Assembly: GCF_023973825.1 (NCBI RefSeq)
Contig: NC_090114.1
Span: 620,001-684,000 of the forward strand
DNA length: 64,000 nt
DNA from: Plasmodium brasilianum
Lineage: Eukaryota; Apicomplexa; Aconoidasida; Haemosporida; Plasmodiidae
Reading direction: 5' to 3'
The notes beneath the pieces were generated by a model that saw only the letters and a program-made list of their open reading frames with translations, ran no database searches and was not told the DNA's origin. The position numbers and the translations under genes are program-made. Positions 10,836-22,827 of the stretch are shown one piece after another (position 1 is the stretch's first letter; each line of letters begins with the position of its first letter).

Positions 10836-11513
10836 TCACTTGGCAGCATCGTCTTCCGCTTCATTCACTTCATCCTCTTCATCTGCACCGTCTTTTTCTT
10901 CAGCTTCTTCTTGTCGCTTTCTAAGTAGTTCCGTATCATGATGATATTTACTCATATGTAAGTAGCACGGATGACTCGGTAAAAAATCTTCAAGAATCCA
11001 GTGAGGTCCTCTTTCTTTTCTTCTCCTATCTAGGTATCTTGTAATGGGGTTCGTGTTTTCAGCTCTCTCTCTTTCTTTGTTAGCTTCAACCCATTCGACG
11101 GTAAACCTCTTTGGTTTTATGCCAAGGTATGATATATGATGAAAGGCAAAAGATAAGCCAAAGGCAAACAAAAAGTAAGGAATAAAAGCTAATGGTAAAG
11201 GGTATTGTAGTAACCATGCTAATAAAGGCTTATGATCTTTTGCAAACTCTCCATATAAATATGTATGAAACACCCCAGCTGGTCTTAACGACCATCTTTC
11301 CCAATCATATTTATGGTTATAATATCTTTGATTCAGTCGGTATTTTTTTGGTTCTCCATTTGGCAAAAATTCTCTTGGTGGGGGCTCCGGTATATTAATT
11401 CCTAAGGGTTGGGATGCTATATATCTTTTACATATATTATTAAAATTTTTCTTCATAAAAATAAAAATATGTTCTCCCTGTGGTCTTTTTCGTAAATTTG
11501 AATGTAAATGCAT
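10836..11513 (-). CDS. Conserved small membrane protein, probable mitochondrial inner membrane
   Basis: I do not recognise a named family. The ATG at 11513 gives 225 residues; a second ATG at 11456 (MKKNFNNICKRYIASQPLG) would leave a basic, Ser/Thr-containing N terminus typical of a mitochondrial presequence, so either start is possible. The body has aromatic- and Pro-rich stretches (NIPEPPPREFLPNG, RYYNHKYDWERWSLRPAGVF), one strong membrane segment (AWLLQYPLPLAFIPYFLFAFGLSFAF), a charged stretch with WVEANKERERAENTNPITRYLDRRRKERGP (quoted in parts: WVEANKERER, NPITRYLDRRRK), and an acidic Glu/Asp/Ala tail. High non-low-complexity content implies strong constraint. It resembles in layout the lineage-specific accessory subunits of apicomplexan respiratory complexes or ATP synthase; this is inference from size, single span and presequence-like N terminus. 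Confidence 0.7.
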   Translation of the reverse strand: MHLHSNLRKRPQGEHIFIFMKKNFNNICKRYIASQPLGINIPEPPPREFLPNGEPKKYRLNQRYYNHKYDWERWSLRPAGVFHTYLYGEFAKDHKPLLAWLLQYPLPLAFIPYFLFAFGLSFAFHHISYLGIKPKRFTVEWVEANKERERAENTNPITRYLDRRRKERGPHWILEDFLPSHPCYLHMSKYHHDTELLRKRQEEAEEKDGADEEDEVNEAEDDAAK

Positions 11514-12382
11514 CTTTTCTTTTTTCTTATTATTCAATAACAGTTATGTTTTAAAAAAGAATCTTTCTTCTAGCGCATAATTACTCGCGTACATGTACAT
11601 ATATATTTATATGTGTTTACAAAACGTATGCTTCAGCGCAACACATATCTAAGTAACACTAACAAAGAACTACATGAAATAAATCATAACACAAAACGCA
11701 ATTGTGTTACTTGTATTATCTTTCATATTTTAAAATATAAAGCTAAAAAGCCTAATGGAATACATTTCTTAGCAAAAATTGATTTTTTATTCCATTCAGT
11801 AATTTTCCTATTCATTTACGTATCTTAAAAATATATAAAAAAATTCCTCTTATAATGTTAACAAAAATAATATAATGCTACACATGTTTAACATGTCAAA
11901 AAATAAAAAAAAAAAAAAATACATAATTGCACAAAAATATTTAACTTTTATTCATCATACAAATGTTTCCTTTTTATTCTATTATTTTTTTTTATTTTTT
12001 TTGGTATAATACCAAAGGTACAATCATATTTTTGTTATCCTTGGGAATGGTAGAGGATTGCAAATTTTAAATCAGACGAGTTACTATATTATAAATATCG
12101 CCAATATACTTTTGATTACGCTTATTCTTCTTCATCTTGCCATTATTACTGTTATGTCGTTTTTTTAGTAAGGTAAGGCAAAAACATATTTATGCTGTGA
12201 TATTACAGTGGTCAGTACACTGCGTATTTCTTAATGTGTTTCATAAATAAAACTTTGTAAATCTCACCATATATTTATAATGTATAATTGTCATCAATTT
12301 TTCGTATTACAAAAGGAAGAATGAAAAAGTATCATATAATGGTGTTAATTTTTATTTAATCTTAAATAGAATTTTTTTAAGA

Positions 12383-12415
<33 letters not shown>

Positions 12416-13897
12416 TAATAAAATAAGAACAAATTGTCAATGCCAGAAATAATGAACAAAAGTAAAAACGATTTTTTTTACTCTACTAAAAATAAACATT
12501 ATTACTACACATTCACATGGAAACCATATAATTTTATTAAAATTTTAAAATATAAATTAAAGTTTTATCATAAAAAAAAAAAAATATATAAATGAAGTGT
12601 GTGAGAACAGCAAATTTTAATTGTCATGTCAAATGAAACTATCCTTTCTATACTTTAAAACGACAGAAAAGGACGTATTTTAGTAAGAACATTTGGATGT
12701 TTAAGCATCCTGCATTTATGTATGTATATTTATACATGTATGTTTACTTATGTATATATATGTGAGTAGGACGAAAAACCTTTCATTTAGAGAAATTATG
12801 AAAAATATGACTAGTTCATGTGAAAAATACTCACAGTAAATGGCCGTTATTACTCTGTATTTTTTAAGCAAAAAGGGAAAGCAAGAAAACAGGTATTCAT
12901 GTTAAAATATACCTGACCTTGAAATACTGTTCATACACAAAATAAATAAGTTTATTCCCTCTTTCAATTTATGTATTATCAAATGAAAAAAATTCAAACA
13001 TAATACTACATAAATTTAAATACACAGAAACTTACATGTATCAGTGCTCAAAATAGGAAATAAAAACATAACTTGGTATTTTTTGCATTATACAAATATA
13101 AATGTATAGGTATATATATGCACGTATATAAATGCAAAGTATAGGCATTTTCATTTGAAAAGGACTACTAATTTTCACACAGACGTCTTTGCATCAAAAT
13201 GCTGTTTTAAAATTATTCTATTCTAAAATATTTTTAAAATCTTTTTTTTTTTTTTTCAAATATACATTTTATTTTATTTTATTTTAAATATCAATCCTAC
13301 AACCCTTTTTTATATATATAGAGAAGGACAATTAAAAAAAGAAAAAAGAAAAAGGTATATAATCATTCGCCCGTAATATTTTTCAAATACCAGAATTTTT
13401 TTTTTATTACATAGCAGGGGATTAAAAAAGCTTTTGTTTTTATTTATTCTGTTATGTACTTGTCATTTGACACGCATTTTACATATTAGTTTTTTTCTCT
13501 TATATTATTTCCTTAAGAACTTAAAAGTATACATTCACACATACAAACAAACATCTAACAGATAATGGTATGTTACACAGGTTACTTAATTGTCCCATTA
13601 TTTTTTTCTACGAACTGATTTAAAATCAAAAAGGAGAAAATGGGGCACTTACTATTATACTACATATATTGTATACCCATATATGTACATTACATATTGT
13701 ATATATATATATATACACAAACACAATATGCATGAGGGAAAAAAAAAAAAAAAAATTTATCTTTCTCTATATGGAAACACAATTAATTTGCGTAAATTAA
13801 AAAACAAATTCATCGAACGAATATCATCAGTGATGTGACAAATCAAAGTTCATATATAAAGAAAAAAGGAAAACATTGTTAAAAAAGAAATAATTTT

Positions 13898-14090
13898 AAA
13901 AAAAGCACTAATAAAAAAAGCACTAATAAAAAAAGCACTAATAAAAAAAGCACCAATAAAAAAAGCACTAATAAAAAAAGCACTATTAAAAATGTGCTAT
14001 TAAAAATGTGCTATTAAAAAAAAATGCTATTAAAAAATATGCTATTAAAAAAAATGCTATTATGAAAAGCACTATAGCAACGTTATTAAA
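13898..14090 (+). repeat. 15-bp minisatellite aaaaaaagcactaat, decaying
   Basis: Five to six clean copies of the 15-bp unit followed by progressively altered units containing gctattaaaa. The clean end is at the left, which suggests recent expansion on that side. Confidence 0.85.
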
Positions 14091-14711
14091 AAGAGCTCTA
14101 TTAATACATTATTAAAAAAGATTCTATATCCAAACATCATTAAAAAAAAAATGTTAAAAAGCCATTAAAAATACTGTAAAAATATATAATACTACTAAAA
14201 AAATATTTTTTAAAAAAAATGTCCTTGAAAAAGCACACTACAACACAATCACCTTTATTTGGGCATAATAATTATCAAAGCATTTGTTTTGTTCATTTTT
14301 TTTTTTTTTTTTATGCTATCATATAGTAAGCAAAGTCGGTGAAAGGTCGAAAAACAAAAAGTAAAGGATTTTTATTTCGTATGTTTTACTTAATGTAATG
14401 TATACATATAAATATATGTATATATAGATATATATATTATACGTATATATATATATATATATATTTACTTGAATGGAAAAATTTTGAAAATGTAACTTAT
14501 TTTTCTGGTGCACATAAAAATATATCATAACTGCTGAAAACTGTTTTTTCAAAAATGGATAAAAAATAAAGCAAAACATTTAATGAAACCTAAATCCATC
14601 ATCATTTAAGAATAGTAAAATTAATCTTTATATTATATAATATAATAAATACGGCACTGTTTATATGTCACAAATAAATATTATATAAACATATATATTA
14701 TATATACATAT

Positions 14712-14722
14712 ATATACATATA

Positions 14723-14797
<75 letters not shown>
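14712..14797. repeat. Long (TA)n tract
   Basis: Nearly uninterrupted TA dinucleotides for ~85 bp in the HSP110 upstream gap; prone to length variation. Confidence 0.85.
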
Positions 14798-14804
<7 letters not shown>

Positions 14805-15016
14805 CGTATAACTACATTTCACTTATGCATAAGATCACTACCCATTTTTTAAATGAAAAAAAGTAGGCATTTTTATTTTCTTTATGCATCTTACCCCACT
14901 GAGCATGCATGCTTAAAAATTAAAATTAAAAAATACATAATTGATGTTTCTATTGCTCCTCAAGGAAGTTTTTAATATGGTGTATGCTTGTTACTATTGC
15001 TATATGCAATTTGTAC

Positions 15017-15047
<31 letters not shown>

Positions 15048-15809
15048 CGTATGACTTTTTTTTACTTTTCACTTTTTTCGTTTTTTTCTTCTCTTTTCTT
15101 TCTTTTTCTTCCATTTTTCCTTTTTTTATTGTCCTTCTTTTTTTTTTTTAAAAAAAAAAAAATTAATTAAAATAAAAAAAAAATATATATATATATATAT
15201 TATATTTTTATAAATATACCTATATGTTCATTTAAATCTTCAATAAAAAGGTTTTAAACATATATCCTGTGTGAACATTTTTGAAAACACTTGTATAAAT
15301 ACATAATATAATACATATAATACATATATAAACATATAAATATATAATTGCAATAATTTACTACGAACGAGCTTAAAAAAAAAAAATTGTAAACTTTAAA
15401 AGAATTTATAAGAAATTATAATTCCATACTTTTTTTTTTTTCTTTTTTTTTTTTTTCTCGCAAGGATTTTAATCAAAATTATTCCTTTTTTAAAATAATT
15501 AATTCATCTACAAATTTAAACTTAATAGTTACATGAAAAGAAAAAGAAAAAATATAAAACAGCACGTAGAAGGAAGAGTCATCAATATAAGCTTTACAGA
15601 TCGTCAGCAAAAACAAAAACCTTGTAAAAGTGTAAGAGGGAGGATAGGCCATTTTTATTAATGTTTATATTTATATATATGTACAACAGTATATGCGCAT
15701 AGTTTCATATGAGTATACGCCCGTATAAATATATGTACAAATACGCATTCCAGCAACAGTAATAATATAGGGAAAAAAAAAAAAAAAAACATATATACAT
15801 TTATACATA

Positions 15810-15882
15810 TATATATATGTAAGCATATATGTACATATGTATGTAAGCATATATGTACATATGTATGTAAGCATATATATAT
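15810..15882. repeat. 24-bp tandem repeat, about 2.5 copies
   Basis: Unit gtaagcatatatgtacatatgtat repeats in exact register, about 400 bp upstream of the HSP110 start codon. Confidence 0.75.
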
Positions 15883-16258
15883 ATATACAGAGTAAATCGC
15901 GCATATTTTAATCGTATATTATCTCCAATCTTAGCGAAGAGCAAACTGCATTCATTCAAGCACATTTAAAGAAATACCATAAGAAAACCAAAAAGAAAAA
16001 AAAAAAAATTTATTTTTTAAAAAGAAACACCATATTATAATATACAAGCAATAATTTAATCTTCAAAGAGCAGAAAGTAATTTAAGATATAAGTCTTTGT
16101 GTTGTGCATATATATATCTTTATTTAATTATACCGTAATACGCAGTGCGCATTTTGCGCCATATATATAACTTACTGCACACGTATATACATACATACAT
16201 ATATCCGTCGCGCGCGTGGGTATATGCATATTTAGAAAAGAGAAAAAGTGAGTAAAAC

Positions 16259-18940
16259 ATGTCGGTGCTTGGGATAGATATAGGAAATGAAAACGCAGTG
16301 ATTGCAACTATAAACAAGGGGGCAATAAACATTGTAAGGAACGATGTGTCGGAAAGGCTAACCCCTTGCTTAGTTGGTTTTACTGAAAAGGAAAGATTGA
16401 TAGGAGATAATGCATTAGCAAAAGTAAAGTCAAATTATAAAAACACATGTAGAAATATTAAAAACTTGATAGGAAAAATAGTAACCAATGCAAATGATGA
16501 AGATATAGAAGTAAATGAAGCATATGGAGATTTAGTACCATGTGAATATAATTATTTAGGATATGGGGTAGAATATAAAAAGCAGAAATTGAATATAAGT
16601 GGGGTTAGAATTTTATCCGCATTATTATTTTTTTTAATAAGACTAGCCGAAAAATATATTGGTAAAGAGTGTTCAGAAATAGTTTTATCCTATCCACCAA
16701 CATATACGAATAGCCAAAAAGAATGTTTAATAGCAGCTACAAAAATTATTAATGCTAATATATTGAGGCTTATTAGTGACAATACTGCTGTTGCGTTAGA
16801 TTATGGTATGTATAGAATGAAAGAATTTAAAGAAGATGTAGGATCAATAGTCGTTTTTGTAAATATTGGATATGCAAATACCTGTATATGTATTGCTCGC
16901 TTCTTTTCAAATAGATGTGAAATATTAAGCGATGTTGCAGATTCTAGTTTAGGTGGTAGAAATATAGATAATGAATTAATTAAATATATAAATAATTTAT
17001 TTATTAATGCATATAAAGTAAATCCCTTATATAAGAGTAATTCTTCAGATTTATGTGAAATGGGTACAGGAAAATTAAGCAAATATTTTGTATCTTCAAA
17101 TAATGAAACTAGCCAAATTGATAATAAAGTACGTGTGAAACTACAAGATGTTGCAGTAAAGACAAAAAAAGTTTTATCAGCAAATAATGAAACATCTATA
17201 CATGTAGAATGTTTACATGAAGATTTAGATTGTCAAGGTTCTATTGATAGAGGTACATTTGAAGAATTGTGTTCCAATTTTTTTTTACCAAAACTGAAAG
17301 ATTTATTAGACAAAGCTATGGTAATTAGTAAAGTTAGTTTAGAACAAATACAATCTATAGAGATATTAGGTGGCTCTACTAGAATTCCTTTTATACAAAA
17401 TTATTTGCAGGAGTATTTTAAAAAAACATTGTCAAAAACGTTAGTTGCTGATGAATCAGTTGCTAGAGGTTGTGTTCTATCTGCAGCTATGTTAAGTAAA
17501 CATTATAAAGTTAAAGAGTATGAATGTATCGAGAAAGTGACGCATCCAATTAGTGTTGTATGGCATCATGTAAACGATTTTTCAAAAACGAATGTAGAAA
17601 AATTATATACAAATGATTCTTTAAAAAAGAAAGTAAAAAAAATTATTATTCCAGAAAAGGGACAAATTAAAGTTACAGCATATTATGAAGATACACCAGA
17701 CTTACCACAGAATTGTATTAAAGAATTAGGTTCCTGTCTTGTTAAGATTAATGAAAAGAATGATAAAGTTGTAGAGTCTCATATTATGACGACCTTTTCG
17801 GATAATGACACATTCACCTTTTTGGGTGCGCAGGCTGTTAGTAAAACAGTTATTAAAACAAAAGAGGAAAAGAAAAAATTAGATGAAAAAGCAGCAGAAG
17901 AGAAAGATTTGGAAAATGAAAATGAGGACGATAGAGGCAAAAATAATGATAAGGATAAAGACGAGGAGAGAGATAAGGATAAAGAGAACAACAGCACAGT
18001 GGACAGTGTTATGCCAAACAACACTAACATGAGCAGCAAAAGCAAAACTGAATTGAAGAAAGGAGAAGAGGGAAAGGTACAAACGTGCTATACTGCAATT
18101 GCTATTGAAGCCATAGCACCACCAGGAAGTTACAGTAGTAAAGACATCTACAATTTTAGTGAAGCTGAAATTAATATGCAACATAGTGATCAAGTAGAGG
18201 CAGAAAGACTAAAACATATAAACGAGTTAGAAACTATTATATACGAAACACGAGATCGAATTAATGGTATATATAAAGACTTTGTAATAGATGAAGAAAG
18301 AGATTCCATATCACTAGCTTTAGATGATATTGAAAATTGGGTTTATGATAATATCGATGAAAACAAAAATATGTTTATAAAAAAAAAAGAAGAAATAAGA
18401 GAGCTTATAAAAGATATTATATACAGACATGATGTATATACATCGAAAGAAAAAAATTTAAATAATATTATTAATCATTTAAAAAATATTATATCACAAT
18501 GTGGAAAGAGACAATCAGAAGAGAGCCAAAAAATTATTACTAGAACAACTAAATTTTTAGAAACAATTAATTCTTTGCAAGAACAAGAAAAAGATAAGAA
18601 ATTATATGAACCTCCTGTATATACACTTAAAGATATAGAAGGAGAATTTAATGAAGTCACACAGCTAGCCCAGAAGCATTTTTCAAAAATCGAGGCAGAA
18701 GAGCTAGCCAAACAAAAGGAAAAAGAAAAAGAAAAGGAAAGAGAGAGGAAGGAACAGGAAAAAGAAAAGAAAAAACAGCAACAACAGCAACAACAACAAC
18801 AACAACAACAACAACATGCTGAAGGAAAATATGCGGATGAAAATCAAGAAAAGGATTCCAAAGACGCCAAAGATAACGACGAAACGGACATTTCGACTAA
18901 AAACGACAATAACTGTAGTGCGGAGGAGAAGGATATTTAG
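16259..18940 (+). CDS. HSP110: HSP110-type HSP70 superfamily chaperone (cytosolic nucleotide-exchange factor; Cg4 at this locus)
   Basis: 893 residues, single exon. The N-terminal HSP70 ATPase domain begins SVLGIDIGNENAVIATI, with the phosphate-loop DIGN motif and ILGGSTRIPFIQNYLQEYF near residue 370. The C-terminal half is an extended substrate-binding region with an acidic Lys/Glu/Asp insertion (residues ~540-590), long helices, and a poly-Gln tract (residues ~839-851) in a Lys/Glu-rich tail. Lack of an EEVD end and the length above ~640 residues separate it from canonical HSP70. HSP110s bind HSP70 and speed its nucleotide exchange, and the P. falciparum homologue is described as suppressing aggregation of Asn-rich proteins. 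It lies upstream of crt as in P. falciparum. Confidence 0.93.
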   Translation: MSVLGIDIGNENAVIATINKGAINIVRNDVSERLTPCLVGFTEKERLIGDNALAKVKSNYKNTCRNIKNLIGKIVTNANDEDIEVNEAYGDLVPCEYNYLGYGVEYKKQKLNISGVRILSALLFFLIRLAEKYIGKECSEIVLSYPPTYTNSQKECLIAATKIINANILRLISDNTAVALDYGMYRMKEFKEDVGSIVVFVNIGYANTCICIARFFSNRCEILSDVADSSLGGRNIDNELIKYINNLFINAYKVNPLYKSNSSDLCEMGTGKLSKYFVSSNNETSQIDNKVRVKLQDVAVKTKKVLSANNETSIHVECLHEDLDCQGSIDRGTFEELCSNFFLPKLKDLLDKAMVISKVSLEQIQSIEILGGSTRIPFIQNYLQEYFKKTLSKTLVADESVARGCVLSAAMLSKHYKVKEYECIEKVTHPISVVWHHVNDFSKTNVEKLYTNDSLKKKVKKIIIPEKGQIKVTAYYEDTPDLPQNCIKELGSCLVKINEKNDKVVESHIMTTFSDNDTFTFLGAQAVSKTVIKTKEEKKKLDEKAAEEKDLENENEDDRGKNNDKDKDEERDKDKENNSTVDSVMPNNTNMSSKSKTELKKGEEGKVQTCYTAIAIEAIAPPGSYSSKDIYNFSEAEINMQHSDQVEAERLKHINELETIIYETRDRINGIYKDFVIDEERDSISLALDDIENWVYDNIDENKNMFIKKKEEIRELIKDIIYRHDVYTSKEKNLNNIINHLKNIISQCGKRQSEESQKIITRTTKFLETINSLQEQEKDKKLYEPPVYTLKDIEGEFNEVTQLAQKHFSKIEAEELAKQKEKEKEKERERKEQEKEKKKQQQQQQQQQQQQQHAEGKYADENQEKDSKDAKDNDETDISTKNDNNCSAEEKDI

Positions 18941-20546
18941 GCCCACCAAATATCAATTGTCGGATTACGTACGCACGCGTATAAGTGTATGGGTTATGCA
19001 TATATGTACATGTATGCACGCTTATACGTATTTATATGAACTTTTTAATACACATATATATATATATATATATATGTTTGTGTGTGTATAAGTTTACATA
19101 CATATGTTGTATGCATTTCTGTGTAGCATACACTCAGCAATTTAAGTACGTATAATGCATACCGGTGTGCATGTGTATCTGCAGGTATTCATATTTTTGC
19201 GCTCGTAGTAATGTACTATTTTTTTTTTTTTTTTTTTTTTTCTCCTTCCCCCCCTTTTATAGCCCACCAGGGGCAAGCACATTTACGTAAATGCCAAGTC
19301 TTTGCACAAGCGCATGTATATATGTTCATGTGTGTGTGTGTGTACGCATGTATATGTATATGTGTATATATATATGAATACATATGTGCATATATCCACG
19401 TGTGATTGCATATATACACCGGAGTGATTATGCTTAACCAAATTGTTCTTTCTATTTATGTGCGTATAAGATTTGAATGCCGCACATATATAGACATATA
19501 TATTCATCTAGTGTGTGCATTTATGTGTTAAACGTTTCATATTGGTTCGCCTTATGAAAAGCAAACCTTTAATTTCTTTTATTGGAAAAATGAATTTTTG
19601 TTTATATTTCAAAAAGTAGTCCATTCACCCCATATGGGTGGGTGTATCTTGCCTATGATAGTTTTTAGATCTTATCCCTTTTCCCCAACGCTGTCTGTGC
19701 GCAGACATGCATCTACAAGCATATGCTTATATATATAAACTTACGTGTATATCCTTACATGTATATCTGAACATACATTTATTCATATTTATATATGTGT
19801 ATGCAAATTACAACCTTTGTACGCAATTTTGTTGGAAAATCGTCATATAATGGAATCTGAATGTCTCGTTTTTTGTTTACCCGATCATGTAGACATTTCA
19901 GATATGTTAACAAAATAAAGTTACCATAAATCTACTTTTTTTTCTTTTTTTTTTTTTTTTTTTTTACCTCGTTCCTTTTTATTTATTTTGGAAGAGGTAC
20001 AAAAATCAATGACTGTTTCGCTTAAACAAGGTTTTTAAATAGCACATTTTTGGCTTCAAATATGGTTGACGCTAAAAACGCAAAAACAAAGGAAAAAAGG
20101 AAAAAAAAGAATAAAAAAAGAAAAGAAAAAAAAAAATATAAAAATATACATACGCATAAAAAGATATTGGAATTAGAATTAGAATTAGAATTAGATTTGG
20201 AATCGAAATTAAAATTGGGATAATTTTTATAATGCGCGTAGGTTTGGCAACTCCCGAAACGGAAAAAACGACTGAGATGATGTCCCATTTTCTCTGGGTA
20301 CAGTGTCTGATGGAAAATATATATAATCGCGTAAGAGTGGGCTGATTGATATATGTACACATTATGTGCAGATACAAGAAGTGGACACAGAAACGGCAGG
20401 ACTACTACTTTTGTCTGTGTAATGCTAAATCAGTATTAGCACAAGCTCTAGAGCATATTTATTTGTACCGGACACCCACTTTTATGCTTTAATTTCATTA
20501 GGTAAAAGAAATAGGAAATATGCACTTGAATGTACTATATACCCTC
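18941..20546. other. Intergenic gap HSP110-SCO1, no gene seen
   Basis: Convergent gap of 1.6 kb: TA and TGTA microsatellites, poly(T) runs near 19219 and 19950, a 6-bp ttagaa array near 20170-20195, and a small imperfect hairpin at 19855-19902. No coding region recognised. Confidence 0.7.
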
Positions 20547-21515
20547 TCATACATGCTCTACTTTATTCTTTGCTAGATATTCATCTATATAAAGCGAAAT
20601 CCTTTCAACCATTTCATTGACTGTGCAGTTTTTTCCAAAAAAATCGACAAATTTTCCATTCGTATCAAGTAGGTAATGGATGATTGAATGATCTATTAAG
20701 TAGTTATAGTTCTTATTGATTGTGTTGTTATTACCATTTCCTACATCTTTACTAGTTGACTCTGTTAAATGTTCATTGTAGTAAACACGAAATAACTTGG
20801 AAACATCCTTGATAAGTTCCTTAGTACCTGTTAAACCAATTAACTTTTCACTAAATGACTTACAATAATAATTTATTTGTGCAACTGTGTCCCTATTTGG
20901 ATCTACTGAAATAAAAATTGGAGTAATTATATTTCCATATTTGTTGGTAATTTTTTCTGTTACTATAGTTTGCTTTTCTAACTCCTGAGGACATATATCA
21001 GGACAATAAGTAAACCCAAAATAAATTAAACAAAATTTATTTTTAAAAAATTTATTTGTTATGATCTTACCATTTTGATTAATCAAAGTAAAGTTTCCTC
21101 CTATTAATGGTTTCCCTATATTTTCTACAGTCGTTTTACCAATGCCTCTTTTTTTCCCCTTTTTTTCCATCTGTGCAGTGTATAGATATATCAGAGTTGG
21201 TAGTGTTAATGCCAAATTGACAGCTAAACATCTCCACGTAAAAAATATGTTCTGCGCTTTGACTCGCTTTTGTCCATTCGGTCTGTTAGATCCACATTCC
21301 CCATTTGGCCCATTTGTACCATTTTCTTCTTTTTCCTTCTCTCCCCGCGTATTTGTGGTATATCTCTTTCTCTTTTCGAAATTAATTTTCTTTTTCTTAT
21401 AGCTCCCACCCCGTGCCTCAAAAAAGAAGTTTCTCGAGCCAATTGCACCGAAGCACGTACTTAACAATTTCTTCTTGTCCATATTAATTATGTTTTTCAT
21501 AAAAAAGAGCTCCAT
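20547..21515 (-). CDS. SCO1: SCO1/SenC family copper chaperone for cytochrome c oxidase assembly (Cg3 at this locus)
   Basis: 322 residues. A basic, Ser-rich N terminus (mitochondrial presequence, lengthened by a low-complexity TNGPNGECGSNRPNG stretch) is followed by one membrane span around residues 94-113 and a thioredoxin-fold domain. Copper ligands are all present: the CxxxC pair C171 and C175 in FGFTYCPDICPQELE, and the distal His H276 in LIDHSIIHYLLD. The ISVDPNRDT motif typical of SCO proteins is also present. SCO1 sits in the inner membrane facing the intermembrane space and delivers copper to the CuA site of COX2. The first ATG (21515) is used; MKNIINMDKK at the sixth codon is an alternative. 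It is transcribed divergently from crt. Confidence 0.93.
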   Translation of the reverse strand: MELFFMKNIINMDKKKLLSTCFGAIGSRNFFFEARGGSYKKKKINFEKRKRYTTNTRGEKEKEENGTNGPNGECGSNRPNGQKRVKAQNIFFTWRCLAVNLALTLPTLIYLYTAQMEKKGKKRGIGKTTVENIGKPLIGGNFTLINQNGKIITNKFFKNKFCLIYFGFTYCPDICPQELEKQTIVTEKITNKYGNIITPIFISVDPNRDTVAQINYYCKSFSEKLIGLTGTKELIKDVSKLFRVYYNEHLTESTSKDVGNGNNNTINKNYNYLIDHSIIHYLLDTNGKFVDFFGKNCTVNEMVERISLYIDEYLAKNKVEHV

Positions 21516-21639
21516 TTTTTGCGATCTTAAAATTTTGCCCTTCGCTCCATCCTTTTCCAGCTGTTCGTTTTATGTCGCTGTATTTTCTTCGTTTTATTTT
21601 GTTTTATTTTGTTTTATTTTGTTATATTTTATTTGTTTT

Positions 21640-21800
21640 ATTTTATTTTTTTCTGTTTAATTTGTTTTATTTTGTTATTTTCTGTTTAATTTGTTTTATT
21701 TTGTTATTTTCTGTTTAATTTGTTTTATTTTGTTATTTTCTGTTTAATTTGTTTTATTTTGTTATTTTCTGTTTAATTTGTTTTATTTTGTTATTTTCTT
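21640..21800. repeat. 29-bp tandem repeat upstream of SCO1
   Basis: Unit ctgtttaatttgttttattttgttatttt (29 bp) repeats about five times with almost no variation. It follows shorter tttgttttatt units (21590-21640). It starts ~125 bp 5' of the SCO1 start codon. Confidence 0.85.
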
Positions 21801-22827
21801 TATATTTTTTATATTTTTTTTCTTTATTTTTTATCCGTTCTGTTTGCCCGCTCCCCCTTTGGGTCGCCCAAACAGTGGATGTGCTTCACGTAGTTTTACT
21901 ATTACTGCTAGAACATGTTAAAATTTATTTTGATTTTTCCTTTTTTTTTTTTTTTTTTTCATTAAGTGTGCTTATTGACATTACTGATATTGTTCACAAG
22001 GAATGATTAGCATTCTTTATTTCCATTCTCAAATAACATTTTGCACATTTTTTTTTTTATTTTTCATTTTTCCTTAACATGGTGAATATATTATTGTTAA
22101 TCTAGAATAAAGACGAAGACTCATAAAAAGATTGTACGGGAAAAAAAGAAAATACTATTTTACTTAAAATATGTAAATATAATTTAACTACAATTAAATC
22201 ATACGCTCTGCACAAATTTTACATTTACTTGTTCGTTTCTACATTCAGGTGTACCCACAAATATGCATATATGTACATCTATATACGTATTACGTATATA
22301 TCTAATACACATATAAAAAGGAAGAATGTATACAATAGTGGCTCATATAAGCGGCAAATTAATTCCCGCAATTCTCTGATTAGTACTGCTTCTGTTATTA
22401 GTAGTAACAGTAGTGTGTAAGCAAATAATTATGCATGCGTAGGAGTAAATAGGCAATGGAGTTAAAAAGCTGAAATACTTTTCCTTTTCAACTATTACGT
22501 TATATTAATAACCTCAACAATATGATATATTATGTGTAAGCCGATCAGTGACAACTCTCTTTCATGGAAACAGTGAAATATTACAGTAGAACATGTATTG
22601 CTAGCAGAAAGAACGCATCATATATATACAAATACTTATACATGTATGTATATGTACTGCCCATTCTGCCGCATTTACATTTCAGTAATTTAAGAATTAG
22701 GAAAATCGGTTAAGCTATTGTAAGCTGTTTTTTGCTTTTTGTGTTTTTTAAATTGTATTATATGTATAATGCAATTTTTTAAAATATTATTATTTCATTT
22801 TCTCTTGGTAAACACTCTTTTAAATAG

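Larger units (their letters stand above)
11514..16258. other. 4.7-kb gene-poor divergent intergenic region
   Basis: Between the minus-strand membrane protein and plus-strand HSP110, so it must contain both promoters. Contents: poly(A) runs near 11910 and 12382-12414, a 15-bp A-rich minisatellite (13898-14090), (TA)n at 14712-14797 and 15181-15200, a 24-bp repeat (15810-15882), and many homopolymers. I see no gene. One short minus-strand stretch (about 12070-12150) reads as a possible terminal exon but has no upstream partner I can defend. Confidence 0.65.

Noticed and set aside
10347..10928. Long open frames on both strands over the 12-bp minisatellite
   Set aside because: They translate only the repeat (THMY/THIY or CVYI strings), are open in several frames at once and have no conserved flank.
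19855..19902. Small hairpin (atctgaatgtct paired with agacatttcagat) as an ncRNA
   Set aside because: The stem is 12 bp with a bulge and lies in AT-rich sequence; nothing else supports an RNA gene.
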